From assembly GCA_017501805.1 (NCBI GenBank), contig JAFVWG010000060.1:1-11193 (forward strand): a stretch of DNA of 11,193 nucleotides, given 5' to 3'. Every line of letters begins with the position of its first letter. The stretch's first letter is position 1. Source of the DNA: Oscillospiraceae bacterium (GTDB lineage Bacteria > Bacillota > Clostridia > Oscillospirales > Oscillospiraceae). A program made the position numbers and the translations under genes. Under the pieces are notes generated by a model. The model had not been told where the DNA came from, made no database searches, and was given only the letters and a program-made list of their open reading frames with translations. This document shows positions 1-7,437 of this stretch, piece after piece.

Positions 1-448
1 TCTGCAGCAGGCACAGGATCCTCTGCGCGTGCCGCTTCTCGTCCGCCGCAAGACACCGGAATGTCGAAGCAAACTCCGGCATCTGCTCGGCAAGTTTCTC
101 GTACCTCTCTGCGGCGGCAAGCTCCTCCCGCCAGCGTTTTCGAAGCTCCTCCGTCAGACAGCTCGGGCAGAAGCGCGGCGGTCGCTCCGGGCAAAGCCGC
201 TGCCCCTGCAGCAGAAAGTAGATCGCCGAAAGCGTTTTGGCGTGTTTGTTTTCATCCTGTGCAATTTCCAGCAGACAGCGGCGCTCCTTTGCGGGAAGCG
301 CGGCGGCCAGCGCACGGTAGAAGCAGGCGTCCGCCATTTCCGCGCACACGATCTTTGCGATCTCGGCGGCGTCCGCACCGCGGTTTTGACATTGCGGGGT
401 CCGGATGCGTTCCCAGACACGGGTTTCTTTTTGCAGATCATATTCCAT
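1..448 (-). CDS. Ferritin-like di-iron protein (rubrerythrin-type), cut by the window edge
   Basis: The reading frame starts at ATG 448 and stays open for 149 codons to the left edge, so the C-terminus is missing, probably by only a few residues. The ferritin-like four-helix ligand pattern is complete: Glu37 in helix 1, ENKH at 66-69 (E66, H69), Glu114 in helix 3 and EKRH at 137-140 (E137, H140). This two-ExxH layout is typical of rubrerythrin-like proteins, which bind a di-iron centre and usually act in peroxide or oxygen defence or in iron handling. Between the helix pairs lie C86 and a C94-P-S-C97 motif, which might bind metal but are too few for a standard rubredoxin site. The start is supported by AGGAGG about 9 nt upstream. 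It lies 47 nt after tatD and is probably the last gene of the mnmG-tatD transcript, or a partly separate unit behind the intervening hairpin. The family is fairly sure; the exact role is not. Confidence 0.82.
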   Translation of the reverse strand, partial: MEYDLQKETRVWERIRTPQCQNRGADAAEIAKIVCAEMADACFYRALAAALPAKERRCLLEIAQDENKHAKTLSAIYFLLQGQRLCPERPPRFCPSCLTEELRKRWREELAAAERYEKLAEQMPEFASTFRCLAADEKRHAQRILCLLQ

Positions 449-456
449 AATCAAAA

Positions 457-488
457 GCCTCCTCCCGCCAATCTATGCGGGAGGAGGC
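457..488 (-). terminator. 12-bp hairpin after tatD that contains the downstream gene's Shine-Dalgarno
   Basis: Two perfect 12-base arms (457-468 and 477-488) enclose an 8-nt loop. Read on the minus strand, the 3' arm GCGGGAGGAGGC is followed by TTTTGATT and then the ATG at 448. It begins 7 nt after the tatD stop codon, so it looks like an intrinsic terminator or attenuator with a short T-run. Its 3' arm is also the ribosome binding site of the ferritin-like gene, so a folded stem would hide that site. Confidence 0.7.
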
Positions 489-495
489 CGTTCGG

Positions 496-1257
496 TCAAT
501 CCATTCGGAAGAGTCTCTTCGCGTTATCGCTTGTGATCCTGCCCATTTCCTCGGGCGAAATGCCGCGCAGCTCGGCAAGCTTTGCCGCAACAAGCGGCAC
601 ATAGCGGCTGTCGTTGCGCGTGCCGCGGTGCGGCTCGGGCGCCATAAAGGGGCAGTCCGTCTCGATGAGCATTCTGTCGAGCGGCACGACCATGGCGGTC
701 TCCACCGCCTTCCGCGCGTTTTTGAAGGTCACCACGCCCGTAAAGCCGATGTACCAGCCCATTTTGACATAGAGCTTTGCAAGCTCGGGTGAGCCTGCGT
801 AGCAATGCAGCGTACCGGTCACGCGCGGGAAGTTCCGCAGGATGTCCATCGTGTCTCCGTTGGCGCTGCGGCTGTGGATGATGACGGGCAGATCAAGGTC
901 CTGTGCGAGCTGCATCTGCCGCTCAAAGGCGCTGCGCTGCACCTCCTTGTCGTCACCGCCGTAGTAGTAGTCCAGTCCGATCTCGCCGATGGCAAGCACC
1001 TTTTTCTCCTTTGCCAGCTCACGGTAGGTGTCCAGAACGGTGTCGTCCACTTCCTTCGCATCCTGCGGATGCGTACCGACCGAGGCATAGATCATAGGAT
1101 ATTGCTTTGCCATCGCCACGCAGTCGTGAGAGGACGCGAGGCAGCAGCCCACGTTCATCACGTGCGTCACGCCGTGCGCGGCAAGATCGGCGATGACCGC
1201 GGCGCGGTCTTCGTCAAATTTCGGGTCGTTCAGATGTGCGTGCGAGTCAAAATACAT
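496..1257 (-). CDS. tatD: TatD family metal-dependent deoxyribonuclease
   Basis: This is a complete 253-residue TatD/YcfH-type protein, the usual family length, folded as an amidohydrolase TIM barrel. The metal and catalytic residues are all visible: HAH at 6-8 (H6, H8), Glu92 in the GEIGLDYYY block, H128 in VIIHSR, H151 in TLHCYAG and D201 in ETDCPF. Known members are Mg-dependent 3'-5' DNA exonucleases acting in DNA repair or turnover in the cytoplasm; some also remove D-amino acids from tRNA or have other hydrolase activity, so the physiological substrate is not certain. The ATG at 1257 is preceded by a GGGAG ribosome binding site. It sits 12 nt behind the mnmG stop codon, which implies co-transcription from the mnmG promoter, and is followed by a hairpin at 457-488. 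Confidence 0.95.
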   Translation of the reverse strand: MYFDSHAHLNDPKFDEDRAAVIADLAAHGVTHVMNVGCCLASSHDCVAMAKQYPMIYASVGTHPQDAKEVDDTVLDTYRELAKEKKVLAIGEIGLDYYYGGDDKEVQRSAFERQMQLAQDLDLPVIIHSRSANGDTMDILRNFPRVTGTLHCYAGSPELAKLYVKMGWYIGFTGVVTFKNARKAVETAMVVPLDRMLIETDCPFMAPEPHRGTRNDSRYVPLVAAKLAELRGISPEEMGRITSDNAKRLFRMD

Positions 1258-1269
1258 AGTATGCGCTCC

Positions 1270-3141
1270 CTATTTTCCGTTCTGCTCAAGCCAGATCAGC
1301 AGTACCGCAATATCCGCAGGACTCACGCCGGAGATGCGTCCGGCCTGTCCGACGGAGAGCGGGCGCGCCTCATCGAGCTTCTGCCGCGCCTCCAGCCGAA
1401 GTCCCGTGATGGCGGTGTAGTCGATGTCGTTCGGCAGCAGGCGGTTTTCCTCTCTGCGGGATTCTGCGAGCTGCTTTTCCTGACGGGCGAGATAGCCCGC
1501 GTATTTGATGCGGATCTCCACGCTCTCCCGCTGCTCGGGCGTGAGCGCGGGTCTGTCCGGATCGAACGGCGCAAGATCGTCGTAGCGAACATTCGGACGG
1601 CGCAGCAGATCCGCAAGCCGTGCCGAGCCGGAAACGGGCGCACTGCCGCAGCGTTCCAGAAGGGCGTTCAGCGCTTCGCTTGCGGAAACGCCGGTATGCT
1701 CCAGCCGCTTCAGCTCCGCGTAAACAGCGGCGTATTTTTCCTCCACGGCGCGGTATTCCTCCTCGCCGATCAGCCCGATGCGCCGTCCGACGGCGGCAAG
1801 CCGCTCGTCGGCATTGTCCTGCCGATGCAGGAGGCGGTACTCTGAGCGCGAGGTCATAATGCGGTACGGTTCGAGCGTCCCCTTCGTGACGAGGTCATCA
1901 ATGAGGATGCCGATATAGCCGTCGCTTCGGCGCAGGATCATCGGCTCTTCTCCGCGGAGCTTCAGCGCGGCGTTCACGCCCGCCGCGAAGCCCTGCACGG
2001 CGGCCTCTTCGTAGCCGCTCGAGCCGTTGAACTGTCCCGCTCCGTAGAGACCGGGGATCTTCTTGCACTCCAGCGTCGGAAGCAGCTCCGTCGGATCGAT
2101 GCAGTCATATTCGATGGCATAGGCGGGGCGCAGCATCTCCGCGTTTTCCAGTCCCGCGATGCTGTGTACGACCGCAAGCTGCACATCCTCGGGAAGCGAC
2201 GAGGAAAGCCCCTGTACATAGATCTCATCCGTTCCGAGCCCGCAGGGCTCCAGGAACAGCGGATGCCGCTTCTTTTCCGGGAAGCGGTCCACCTTGGTCT
2301 CGATCGAAGGGCAGTAGCGCGGACCGACGGAGTCGATCATACCGTTGAAAAGCGGCGAACGGTCGAAATTCTCCCGAATGATCTCGTGCGTGCGCTCATT
2401 GGTGTAGGTCAGATAGCAGACCGCACGGTTCTCCGGCACGGTCTTCGTGCGGAAGGAAAACGGCTCGGGATGTTCGTCACCCGGCTGCGGCTCTGTTTTG
2501 GAAAAATCGATACTGCGGGCATTGAGGCGCGGCGGCGTGCCGGTCTTGAAGCGGCGCAGCCGAAGTCCCAGCCCGAGGAGACAGCTCGTCAGCTCCTCGG
2601 CGGCGTGCATACCGTCGGGACCCGAAGCCACGGCGCATTCGCCCGTGATCGTGCGTCCGCCCAGGTACGTGCCGGAGGCGATCACGACCGCGCGCACGGC
2701 GTAGACCGCGCCGAGCTGCGTGCAGACCTCCGCGACCGCACCGTCCTTCAGTCGGATCTCCGTGACGATCGCCTGCTTGAGGAAGAGATTCTCCTGCCGC
2801 TCCAGCGTGCGCTTCATATCCTCCTGATATTTCCGTCTGTCCGCCTGCGCGCGCAGGGAATGGACAGCGGGACCCTTGCCGAGATTCAGCATTCTGTACT
2901 GGATGCAGCAGCGATCCGCCGCCTTTGCCATCTCGCCGCCGAGCGCATCCAGTTCGCGCACAAGGTGTCCCTTGCCCGTGCCTCCGATGGAGGGGTTGCA
3001 GGGCATATTGCCGATGGCGTCGAGGTTGATCGTGAACACGAGGACGCGCATACCCATCCGTGCGGCGGCAAGTCCCGCCTCGATCCCGGCGTGTCCCGCT
3101 CCGACGACAGCGATATCGTATTCTCCCGCAAAGTATTCCAC
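1270..3141 (-). CDS. mnmG: tRNA uridine-5-carboxymethylaminomethyl(34) synthesis enzyme MnmG
   Basis: MnmG (GidA) is the FAD-binding partner of MnmE. Together they use methylenetetrahydrofolate and NADH to build the cmnm5 group on wobble uridine 34 of certain tRNAs. The frame from GTG 3141 gives 623 residues, the normal family length. Visible motifs include the FAD dinucleotide site GAGHAG (14-19), the family block PCNPSIGGTGKG (about 47-58), FKTGTPPR (about 198-205), the GSSGYEEAAVQG block and the SRSEYRLLHRQDNAD block, and the helical C-terminal domain is intact. I chose the GTG because a strong AGGAGGTGA lies 7 nt upstream of it; an in-frame ATG at 3207 would add 22 residues not expected in the family, lie upstream of the likely promoter and lack a ribosome site. 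It is the first gene of the unit with tatD. The common neighbours mnmE and rsmG are not visible here. Confidence 0.97.
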   Translation of the reverse strand: MEYFAGEYDIAVVGAGHAGIEAGLAAARMGMRVLVFTINLDAIGNMPCNPSIGGTGKGHLVRELDALGGEMAKAADRCCIQYRMLNLGKGPAVHSLRAQADRRKYQEDMKRTLERQENLFLKQAIVTEIRLKDGAVAEVCTQLGAVYAVRAVVIASGTYLGGRTITGECAVASGPDGMHAAEELTSCLLGLGLRLRRFKTGTPPRLNARSIDFSKTEPQPGDEHPEPFSFRTKTVPENRAVCYLTYTNERTHEIIRENFDRSPLFNGMIDSVGPRYCPSIETKVDRFPEKKRHPLFLEPCGLGTDEIYVQGLSSSLPEDVQLAVVHSIAGLENAEMLRPAYAIEYDCIDPTELLPTLECKKIPGLYGAGQFNGSSGYEEAAVQGFAAGVNAALKLRGEEPMILRRSDGYIGILIDDLVTKGTLEPYRIMTSRSEYRLLHRQDNADERLAAVGRRIGLIGEEEYRAVEEKYAAVYAELKRLEHTGVSASEALNALLERCGSAPVSGSARLADLLRRPNVRYDDLAPFDPDRPALTPEQRESVEIRIKYAGYLARQEKQLAESRREENRLLPNDIDYTAITGLRLEARQKLDEARPLSVGQAGRISGVSPADIAVLLIWLEQNGK

Positions 3142-3148
3142 GTGCTCA

Positions 3149-3154
3149 CCTCCT
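3149..3154 (-). promoter_or_regulatory. mnmG ribosome binding site that fixes a GTG start
   Basis: On the minus strand the sequence AAGGAGGTGAGCAC ends directly at the GTG codon at 3141. The GGAGGT core is a near-perfect anti-16S match at ideal spacing, and it decides the start against the upstream in-frame ATG at 3207. Confidence 0.85.
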
Positions 3155-3169
3155 TTGTTTTTCGTTTTG

Positions 3170-3178
3170 ATTGTATCA
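3170..3178 (-). promoter_or_regulatory. Probable mnmG promoter, extended -10
   Basis: The minus strand reads TGATACAAT, an extended -10 (TGn plus TACAAT). No good -35 lies 17 bp upstream; a TTGACA exists at 3183-3188 but only 7 bp away, too close to serve this -10. Transcription would start about 20-25 nt before the mnmG start codon. Confidence 0.45.
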
Positions 3179-3201
3179 CGCCTGTCAAGAAAGGCATCTT
3201 C

Positions 3202-3230
3202 TTGCAAAGTGTCGGAAAAAGCCGTATAAT
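3202..3230 (+). promoter_or_regulatory. Promoter of the ABC exporter gene
   Basis: TTGCAA (3202-3207), a 17-bp spacer and a perfect TATAAT (3225-3230) form a sigma-A-type promoter. Transcription should begin near 3237, giving a leader of about 24 nt with the GAAAGGAAGG ribosome site at 3244-3253. Confidence 0.8.
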
Positions 3231-3260
3231 ATGCGCAGTTTTTGAAAGGAAGGCGATCGT

Positions 3261-5009
3261 ATGCAGAGAAAAACAGCCGAAACGGGCGGTCTGATCCGCG
3301 TGTTTCTTCGCTACTTCCGTCCGCATAAAAAGCTTTTTTATCTCGACCTCGTCTGTGCCTCCGCGGTGGCGCTGATCGATCTCGTCTGGCCGCTTGCGTC
3401 GCGCTACGCGCTGACGGAGCTTCTGCCGCAGCAGGCGTTTGCCGCCTTTTTCACGGTGATGGCGATCATGCTCGGCGCGTATCTTCTGCGCGCGGGTCTT
3501 TACTACATCATCACCTACTGGGGACACACCTTCGGCATCCGCGTGGAGTCCGACATCCGACAGACGCTGTTCGACCATGTGCAGACGCTCGGCTTTGACT
3601 ATTTCGGGCAAAAGCGCACGGGTGAGCTGATGAGCCGTCTGACCACCGACCTGTGGGAGATGGCGGAGCTGGCACACCACGGCCCCGAGGACCTGCTGAT
3701 CTCCGGCGCAACGATCATCGGCTCGATCGTCGTGCTGATGACGATCCAGTGGCGGCTGGCGCTTGTCCTCGCGCTGCTGATCCCGCTGTTCCTCGCCGTT
3801 GTGATGGCGCGCCGCCGCGCGATGCGCTTTGCCTCGCAGGAGGTCAAGAAGACCGCCGCCGAGATCAACTCCGATATCGAGTCCAGCCTCTCGGGTATGC
3901 GGACGGCAAAGGCGTTCGCCAACGAGTCGCTCGAGGTGGAGAAATTCCGCCGCACCAACGCGCGCTACCGCTCGCACAAGGCGGGCTTCTACCGCGAGAT
4001 GGCTCTGTTCTTCACGGTGATGGAGCTGTTTCTCAGCCTGATGTCCGTCGTCGTGATCGCCGTGGGCGGCTGGCTCATCATGCGCGGACAGCTCAACTAC
4101 ATCGACCTCATCACCTTCAGTATGTACATTGCCTCCTTCATCGCGCCCGTCCGCAAGCTCGTGTTCTTCTCCGAGCAGTTTGCCAGCGGTATGGCGGGAC
4201 TGCGCCGCTTCAACGAGGTGATGCGCACCGAACCGACCGTCACCGACGCCCCCGATGCAGTGGAGCTGACGGATGTCCGCGGCGAGATCGCCGTCGAGCG
4301 CGTCTCCTTCTCCTACCCGGAAAAGAGCGAAGTGCTGCAGGATGTCTCCTTCCGCGTGGCGTCAGGCGAGACGATCGCGGTCGTCGGACCCTCCGGCGGC
4401 GGCAAAACCACGCTCTGCCAGCTCATCCCCCGCTTCTACGATGTGGAGAGCGGCGCGATCACCATCGACGGCACGGACGTGCGGAAGCTGACGCAGGCGT
4501 CTCTGCGGCGGAAGATCGGCATCGTTCAGCAGGATGTGTTCCTCTTCGCGGACACGGTGCTCGAAAACATCCGCTACGGCAGACCCGATGCCACGATGGA
4601 GGAAGTGATCGAAGCTGCAAAGCGCGCGGAGATCTACGAGGATATCCTCGCGATGCCGCAGGGCTTCAACACCTTTGTCGGCGAGCGCGGCACACGCCTT
4701 TCCGGCGGACAGAAGCAGCGCGTCGCCATCGCGCGGATCTTCCTGAAAAACCCGCCGATCCTGATCCTTGACGAGGCGACCAGCGCGCTCGACAGCGTAA
4801 CGGAGTCGAAGATCCAGCGCGCCTTTGACGAGCTGGCAAAGGGACGCACGACGCTCATCATCGCGCACCGTCTGTCCACGATCCGCAGCGCGAACCGCAT
4901 TCTGGTCGTCGCGGACGGCTCCATCGCCGAGAGCGGCAGCCACGAGGAGCTGATGGCGCAGGGCGGCATCTACGCCGCGCTCCACCGCACGCAGACAGAC
5001 CTCCGCTGA
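3261..5009 (+). CDS. ABC transporter, half-size exporter (permease fused to ATPase)
   Basis: This is a 582-residue type IV (ABCB/MsbA-like) exporter half that would work as a dimer in the cytoplasmic membrane. The N-terminal region (about 15-320) carries the six-helix transmembrane domain. The C-terminal ATPase (about 340-578) has every expected motif: A-loop Tyr352, Walker A GPSGGGKT (376-383), Q-loop around Q423-Q424, signature LSGGQKQR (480-487), Walker B LILDE (501-505), a D-loop and switch His536. Because both domains are intact and no second half-transporter gene adjoins, a homodimer is most likely. The substrate cannot be read from the sequence; lipids, peptides or drugs are the usual options in this subfamily. 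It has its own promoter at 3202-3230, is divergent from mnmG, and stops just before a bidirectional terminator. The start is supported by GAAAGGAAGG 7 nt upstream. Confidence 0.95.
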   Translation: MQRKTAETGGLIRVFLRYFRPHKKLFYLDLVCASAVALIDLVWPLASRYALTELLPQQAFAAFFTVMAIMLGAYLLRAGLYYIITYWGHTFGIRVESDIRQTLFDHVQTLGFDYFGQKRTGELMSRLTTDLWEMAELAHHGPEDLLISGATIIGSIVVLMTIQWRLALVLALLIPLFLAVVMARRRAMRFASQEVKKTAAEINSDIESSLSGMRTAKAFANESLEVEKFRRTNARYRSHKAGFYREMALFFTVMELFLSLMSVVVIAVGGWLIMRGQLNYIDLITFSMYIASFIAPVRKLVFFSEQFASGMAGLRRFNEVMRTEPTVTDAPDAVELTDVRGEIAVERVSFSYPEKSEVLQDVSFRVASGETIAVVGPSGGGKTTLCQLIPRFYDVESGAITIDGTDVRKLTQASLRRKIGIVQQDVFLFADTVLENIRYGRPDATMEEVIEAAKRAEIYEDILAMPQGFNTFVGERGTRLSGGQKQRVAIARIFLKNPPILILDEATSALDSVTESKIQRAFDELAKGRTTLIIAHRLSTIRSANRILVVADGSIAESGSHEELMAQGGIYAALHRTQTDLR

Positions 5010-5025
5010 CACGCAAATATAACAA

Positions 5026-5054
5026 AACGCGCTTCCGGGCTTCGGAAGCGCGTT
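5026..5054. terminator. Bidirectional intrinsic terminator between the ABC gene and yhaM
   Basis: Two 12-base arms, AACGCGCTTCCG (5026-5037) and its exact complement (5043-5054), enclose a 5-nt loop. A pyrimidine tract, CTTCTTTCTC, follows on the plus strand, and on the minus strand the stem runs into TTTTGTTATATTT. It therefore fits termination of both convergent genes, 17 nt after the ABC stop codon and 12 nt after the yhaM stop codon. Confidence 0.88.
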
Positions 5055-5066
5055 CTTCTTTCTCTG

Positions 5067-6002
5067 TCAGCCGTGGCGGTAGATGCGCTTGTCCAGCGCA
5101 AAGAGCCGCTTGCTGAAGCTCGAAGGCTGCATCTCGGCAAGTGTTTCCGTATAGATCTCCATGCGGCTGTCGATCAGGTCGATCAGCGACAGCAGCTCGC
5201 TTTCCGCACAGGCGGGGCGCACCGCGGCGCCGAACTCCGGCTCGCCGTGGTGGGACAGTAGCATATGCTGCAGCAGGATCGACTTTTCCTCGGGGATACC
5301 GATCTTTTCCGCCGCTTTGGCGACCGCCTGCGCGCCCAGAACAAGATGTCCCAGCAGTTCCCCTTTGACGGAGTATTCCGCAACGAGTCCCGTGGGGGAC
5401 AGCGCATACTCCTCGCACTTGGCAAAGTCGTGCAGCAGCGTACCCGCGATCAGGAGACTGCGGTCGATCGCCGAGGCGTACTGCTTCGCGAGGAAATCCG
5501 CGATCTTCAGCATACCGAGCGTGTGCATCGCGAGTCCTCCGAGGAAGCCGTGGTGTACGCTCTTCGCCGCGGGAAGCGTTTCGATCCGGTCATAGTACTG
5601 CGCGAGCATCTCGCGGCAGACCGCCGCATAGTCCGCGTCGGTCACGGAGTCGACAAACGCGTGGATCTCGTCCCACATTTTCTTCGCGTCCTGCGGCGCG
5701 GAGGGAACGAGCCGGCTGCGGTCGTAGGTATCCCCCGGCTCGGCGAGGCGCATCATATTCACGGTGAGCTGCGGCGTGCTGCGGTATTCTCCGACGATCG
5801 CGCGCACCTTCACGATCGAGCCCGCGTCCTTGTCGGCGATGGGACCGCTGTAATCCCACATCTGCGCGGCGATCGTTCCCGAGCAGTCTGCAAGCGTCAT
5901 ACTCAGGTAAGGCTTTCCCGCCGAGGTCGTTTTGGTCTGTGCCGCCTGCAGCAGATAAAAGCCCTCGATCTTATCGCCGTTCTGCATATCCCGGATGTCC
6001 AT
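5067..6002 (-). CDS. yhaM: YhaM-type 3'-5' exoribonuclease (OB fold plus HD domain)
   Basis: The protein has 311 residues, near the usual length of B. subtilis YhaM. An N-terminal nucleic-acid-binding OB fold (about 10-95, including DCSGTIAAQMWD) precedes an HD phosphohydrolase domain (about 145-285). HD ligands are visible as H160 (AMHTLGM), H191-D192 (LLHDFAK), H219 (GHLVLG), H246, H251-H252 (LSHHGE) and D275/D278. Family members are metal-dependent exonucleases that trim RNA, and in some species single-stranded DNA, from the 3' end. It is the last gene of the ktr operon: the ktrA stop codon overlaps the AGGAGG ribosome site of this gene and the start lies 12 nt further on, which suggests translational coupling. 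It ends at the bidirectional terminator at 5026-5054. No functional link to K+ transport is known to me; the linkage may only be transcriptional. Confidence 0.93.
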   Translation of the reverse strand: MDIRDMQNGDKIEGFYLLQAAQTKTTSAGKPYLSMTLADCSGTIAAQMWDYSGPIADKDAGSIVKVRAIVGEYRSTPQLTVNMMRLAEPGDTYDRSRLVPSAPQDAKKMWDEIHAFVDSVTDADYAAVCREMLAQYYDRIETLPAAKSVHHGFLGGLAMHTLGMLKIADFLAKQYASAIDRSLLIAGTLLHDFAKCEEYALSPTGLVAEYSVKGELLGHLVLGAQAVAKAAEKIGIPEEKSILLQHMLLSHHGEPEFGAAVRPACAESELLSLIDLIDSRMEIYTETLAEMQPSSFSKRLFALDKRIYRHG

Positions 6003-6009
6003 ATTCCTT

Positions 6010-6017
6010 CCTCCTCA
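6010..6017 (-). promoter_or_regulatory. ktrA stop codon overlapping the yhaM ribosome binding site
   Basis: On the minus strand TGAGGAGG combines the ktrA stop (TGA, 6017-6015) with the yhaM Shine-Dalgarno AGGAGG (6015-6010). Ribosomes ending ktrA can restart on yhaM, so the two genes are probably translationally coupled. Confidence 0.75.
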
Positions 6018-6662
6018 GAGCTTGAAGCATTTTCGCATCGCGCGGTAATCTCCCAGCACCAGAAGCGTCTCATCGGCGCTGAGGACGGTGTCGGGCGTGA
6101 TCGTAAGCGTCAGCTTTCCGTTCTGTTTCACCGCCATAATGTTGACGTTATACTTTTTACGGACGTCCAGCTGACCGACCGTCCTGCCGATCCAGTCTTC
6201 CGGGATGCTGACTTCGATGATCGCGTGCTCGGCATCCAGCTCCACATAGTCCAGCATATGCTCGGAGCTGTAGCGGATCGCGGACCATTTCGCCGCCTGC
6301 TTCTCCGGGTAAACGACCTCATCTGCGCCGTTGCGGAGCAGGAACTTCTCCTGCACATCGCGCTCGGCGCGCGAGACGACGAATCTCGCCCCCAGTTCTT
6401 TCAGAAGGTTGGTCGTCTCCAGAGAGCTCTGGAAATCGCCGCTGATGGTGACGATGCAGACGTCGTAGTTGTCCACGCCCAGCGTGCGGAGGAAGTCCTC
6501 CGAGGTGCTGTCGCCGATCTGTGCATTCGTCACAAAGGGCAGAACGTCATTGACGCGCGTCTCGCTGCGGTCCACCGCCATCACTTCGTGTCCCAGCGCG
6601 TTGAGATGCTCCGCCACATGTCTGCCGAAGCGTCCCAGTCCGATCAGTAAGATACTTTTCAT
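6015..6662 (-). CDS. ktrA: KtrA/TrkA-type K+ uptake regulatory subunit (RCK protein)
   Basis: This is a 215-residue cytoplasmic RCK protein. The N-terminal Rossmann domain has the nucleotide-binding motif GLGRFG (8-13), with acidic D31 closing the second strand as in nucleotide-binding RCK domains. The C-terminal half (about 135-215) is a TrkA_C/RCK_C domain. Octameric rings of KtrA gate the KtrB pore in response to ATP/ADP, and RCK_C domains of several Firmicutes KtrA proteins bind cyclic di-AMP; both are family knowledge, not proven here. The start at 6662 is chosen because GGAG lies 7 nt upstream and the motif MKSILLIGLGRFG is the family N-terminus. A longer frame from 6749 would add 29 unrelated residues read through the end of the preceding gene. 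It lies 19 nt after the DUF554 gene, with ktrB one gene further upstream. Confidence 0.93.
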   Translation of the reverse strand: MKSILLIGLGRFGRHVAEHLNALGHEVMAVDRSETRVNDVLPFVTNAQIGDSTSEDFLRTLGVDNYDVCIVTISGDFQSSLETTNLLKELGARFVVSRAERDVQEKFLLRNGADEVVYPEKQAAKWSAIRYSSEHMLDYVELDAEHAIIEVSIPEDWIGRTVGQLDVRKKYNVNIMAVKQNGKLTLTITPDTVLSADETLLVLGDYRAMRKCFKL

Positions 6663-6681
6663 TGTTATTCTCCTATTCGCA

Positions 6682-7407
6682 TCAGATTCCCCACGGCAGA
6701 TATGCGGCGGCGGCCGCAAGCAGCACCGCGGGAAGCATATTCGCCACACGGAGCTTCAGCTCCCACACAAGATTCACACCCACGCAGAAGATCAGCACCG
6801 AGCCGACCAGCGAGATGTATTCCAGCGCCAACGCCGTCAGAACAGGCGCGATCAGCCTTGCAAGGAGGGTCAGCGTTCCCTCAAACACAAAAACCGGGAT
6901 CGCGGAGAACGCGCAGCCCTTTCCGAGCGAGGCGGTCATCACCGCGATGATGACAAAGTCCAGCACCGCTTTCACGCAGAGGGTGGAAGCATCCCCCGAA
7001 ACGCCGTCCTCGATCGCACCGACGATCGCCATCGCGCCGATGCAGACCGTCAGCGAGGCCGTCACAAACGCGCCCACGAACTTCGGGTCTCCGGCGTTGC
7101 CGGTCTTTTGCTTCAGCCATTGTCCGAGCCGTTCAAAGCCGTGCTCGATGCCGATCCACTCTCCGACCGCCGTGCCCAGCGCAAGGCAGATCGCAAGCAG
7201 CATCGAACGTCCGCTCACAAGCGAGCCCGCCTCGATCCGCAGCATTCCCTGCATCGCGCCCGCGACGGCAATAAACAAAACGCTGATCCCGCAGGCTCTG
7301 TTGAGCGCCTCCTGCCGGTCTTCACCGAAGCGTCTTCCGGCAAAGTGTCCAACGATCCCGCCGACCGCGATGGCAGCGCTGTTGATGATCGTTCCGAGTC
7401 CTATCAT
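6682..7407 (-). CDS. DUF554 family membrane protein (YdfK/YqgA-like)
   Basis: This 241-residue, very hydrophobic protein has about six or seven predicted membrane segments by eye. It opens with GLGTIINSAAIAVGG and carries the glycine-rich helices and the VGAIEDG segment typical of DUF554 proteins such as B. subtilis YdfK and E. coli YqgA. The family has no firmly established function; a transport or channel role is only a guess. It sits between ktrB (30 nt upstream) and ktrA (19 nt downstream) in the same orientation, so it is very probably co-expressed with the K+ uptake system. Its own ribosome site is weak (AGAGAGATGAAG), so translation may depend on coupling to ktrB. The ATG at 7407 fits the family N-terminus. 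The family assignment is confident; the function is unknown. Confidence 0.9.
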   Translation of the reverse strand: MIGLGTIINSAAIAVGGIVGHFAGRRFGEDRQEALNRACGISVLFIAVAGAMQGMLRIEAGSLVSGRSMLLAICLALGTAVGEWIGIEHGFERLGQWLKQKTGNAGDPKFVGAFVTASLTVCIGAMAIVGAIEDGVSGDASTLCVKAVLDFVIIAVMTASLGKGCAFSAIPVFVFEGTLTLLARLIAPVLTALALEYISLVGSVLIFCVGVNLVWELKLRVANMLPAVLLAAAAAYLPWGI

Positions 7408-7437
7408 ATCTTCATCTCTCTTGATATTTTATCGTAT

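Noticed and set aside
3142..3207. A 22-residue longer mnmG beginning at ATG 3207
   Set aside because: The extra residues do not resemble MnmG, the region upstream holds no ribosome site, and the extension covers the likely mnmG promoter. The GTG at 3141 has a near-perfect ribosome site.
2164..3294. A 376-codon plus-strand open frame antisense to mnmG and running into the ABC gene start
   Set aside because: It has no domain and crosses the promoter and start of the ABC gene in another frame. It is explained by mirrored codon bias of mnmG.
2886..3977. A 363-codon minus-strand open frame overlapping mnmG and the ABC gene
   Set aside because: It is rich in Arg and His, has no recognisable domain and lies antisense to the clear ABC exporter and out of frame with mnmG.
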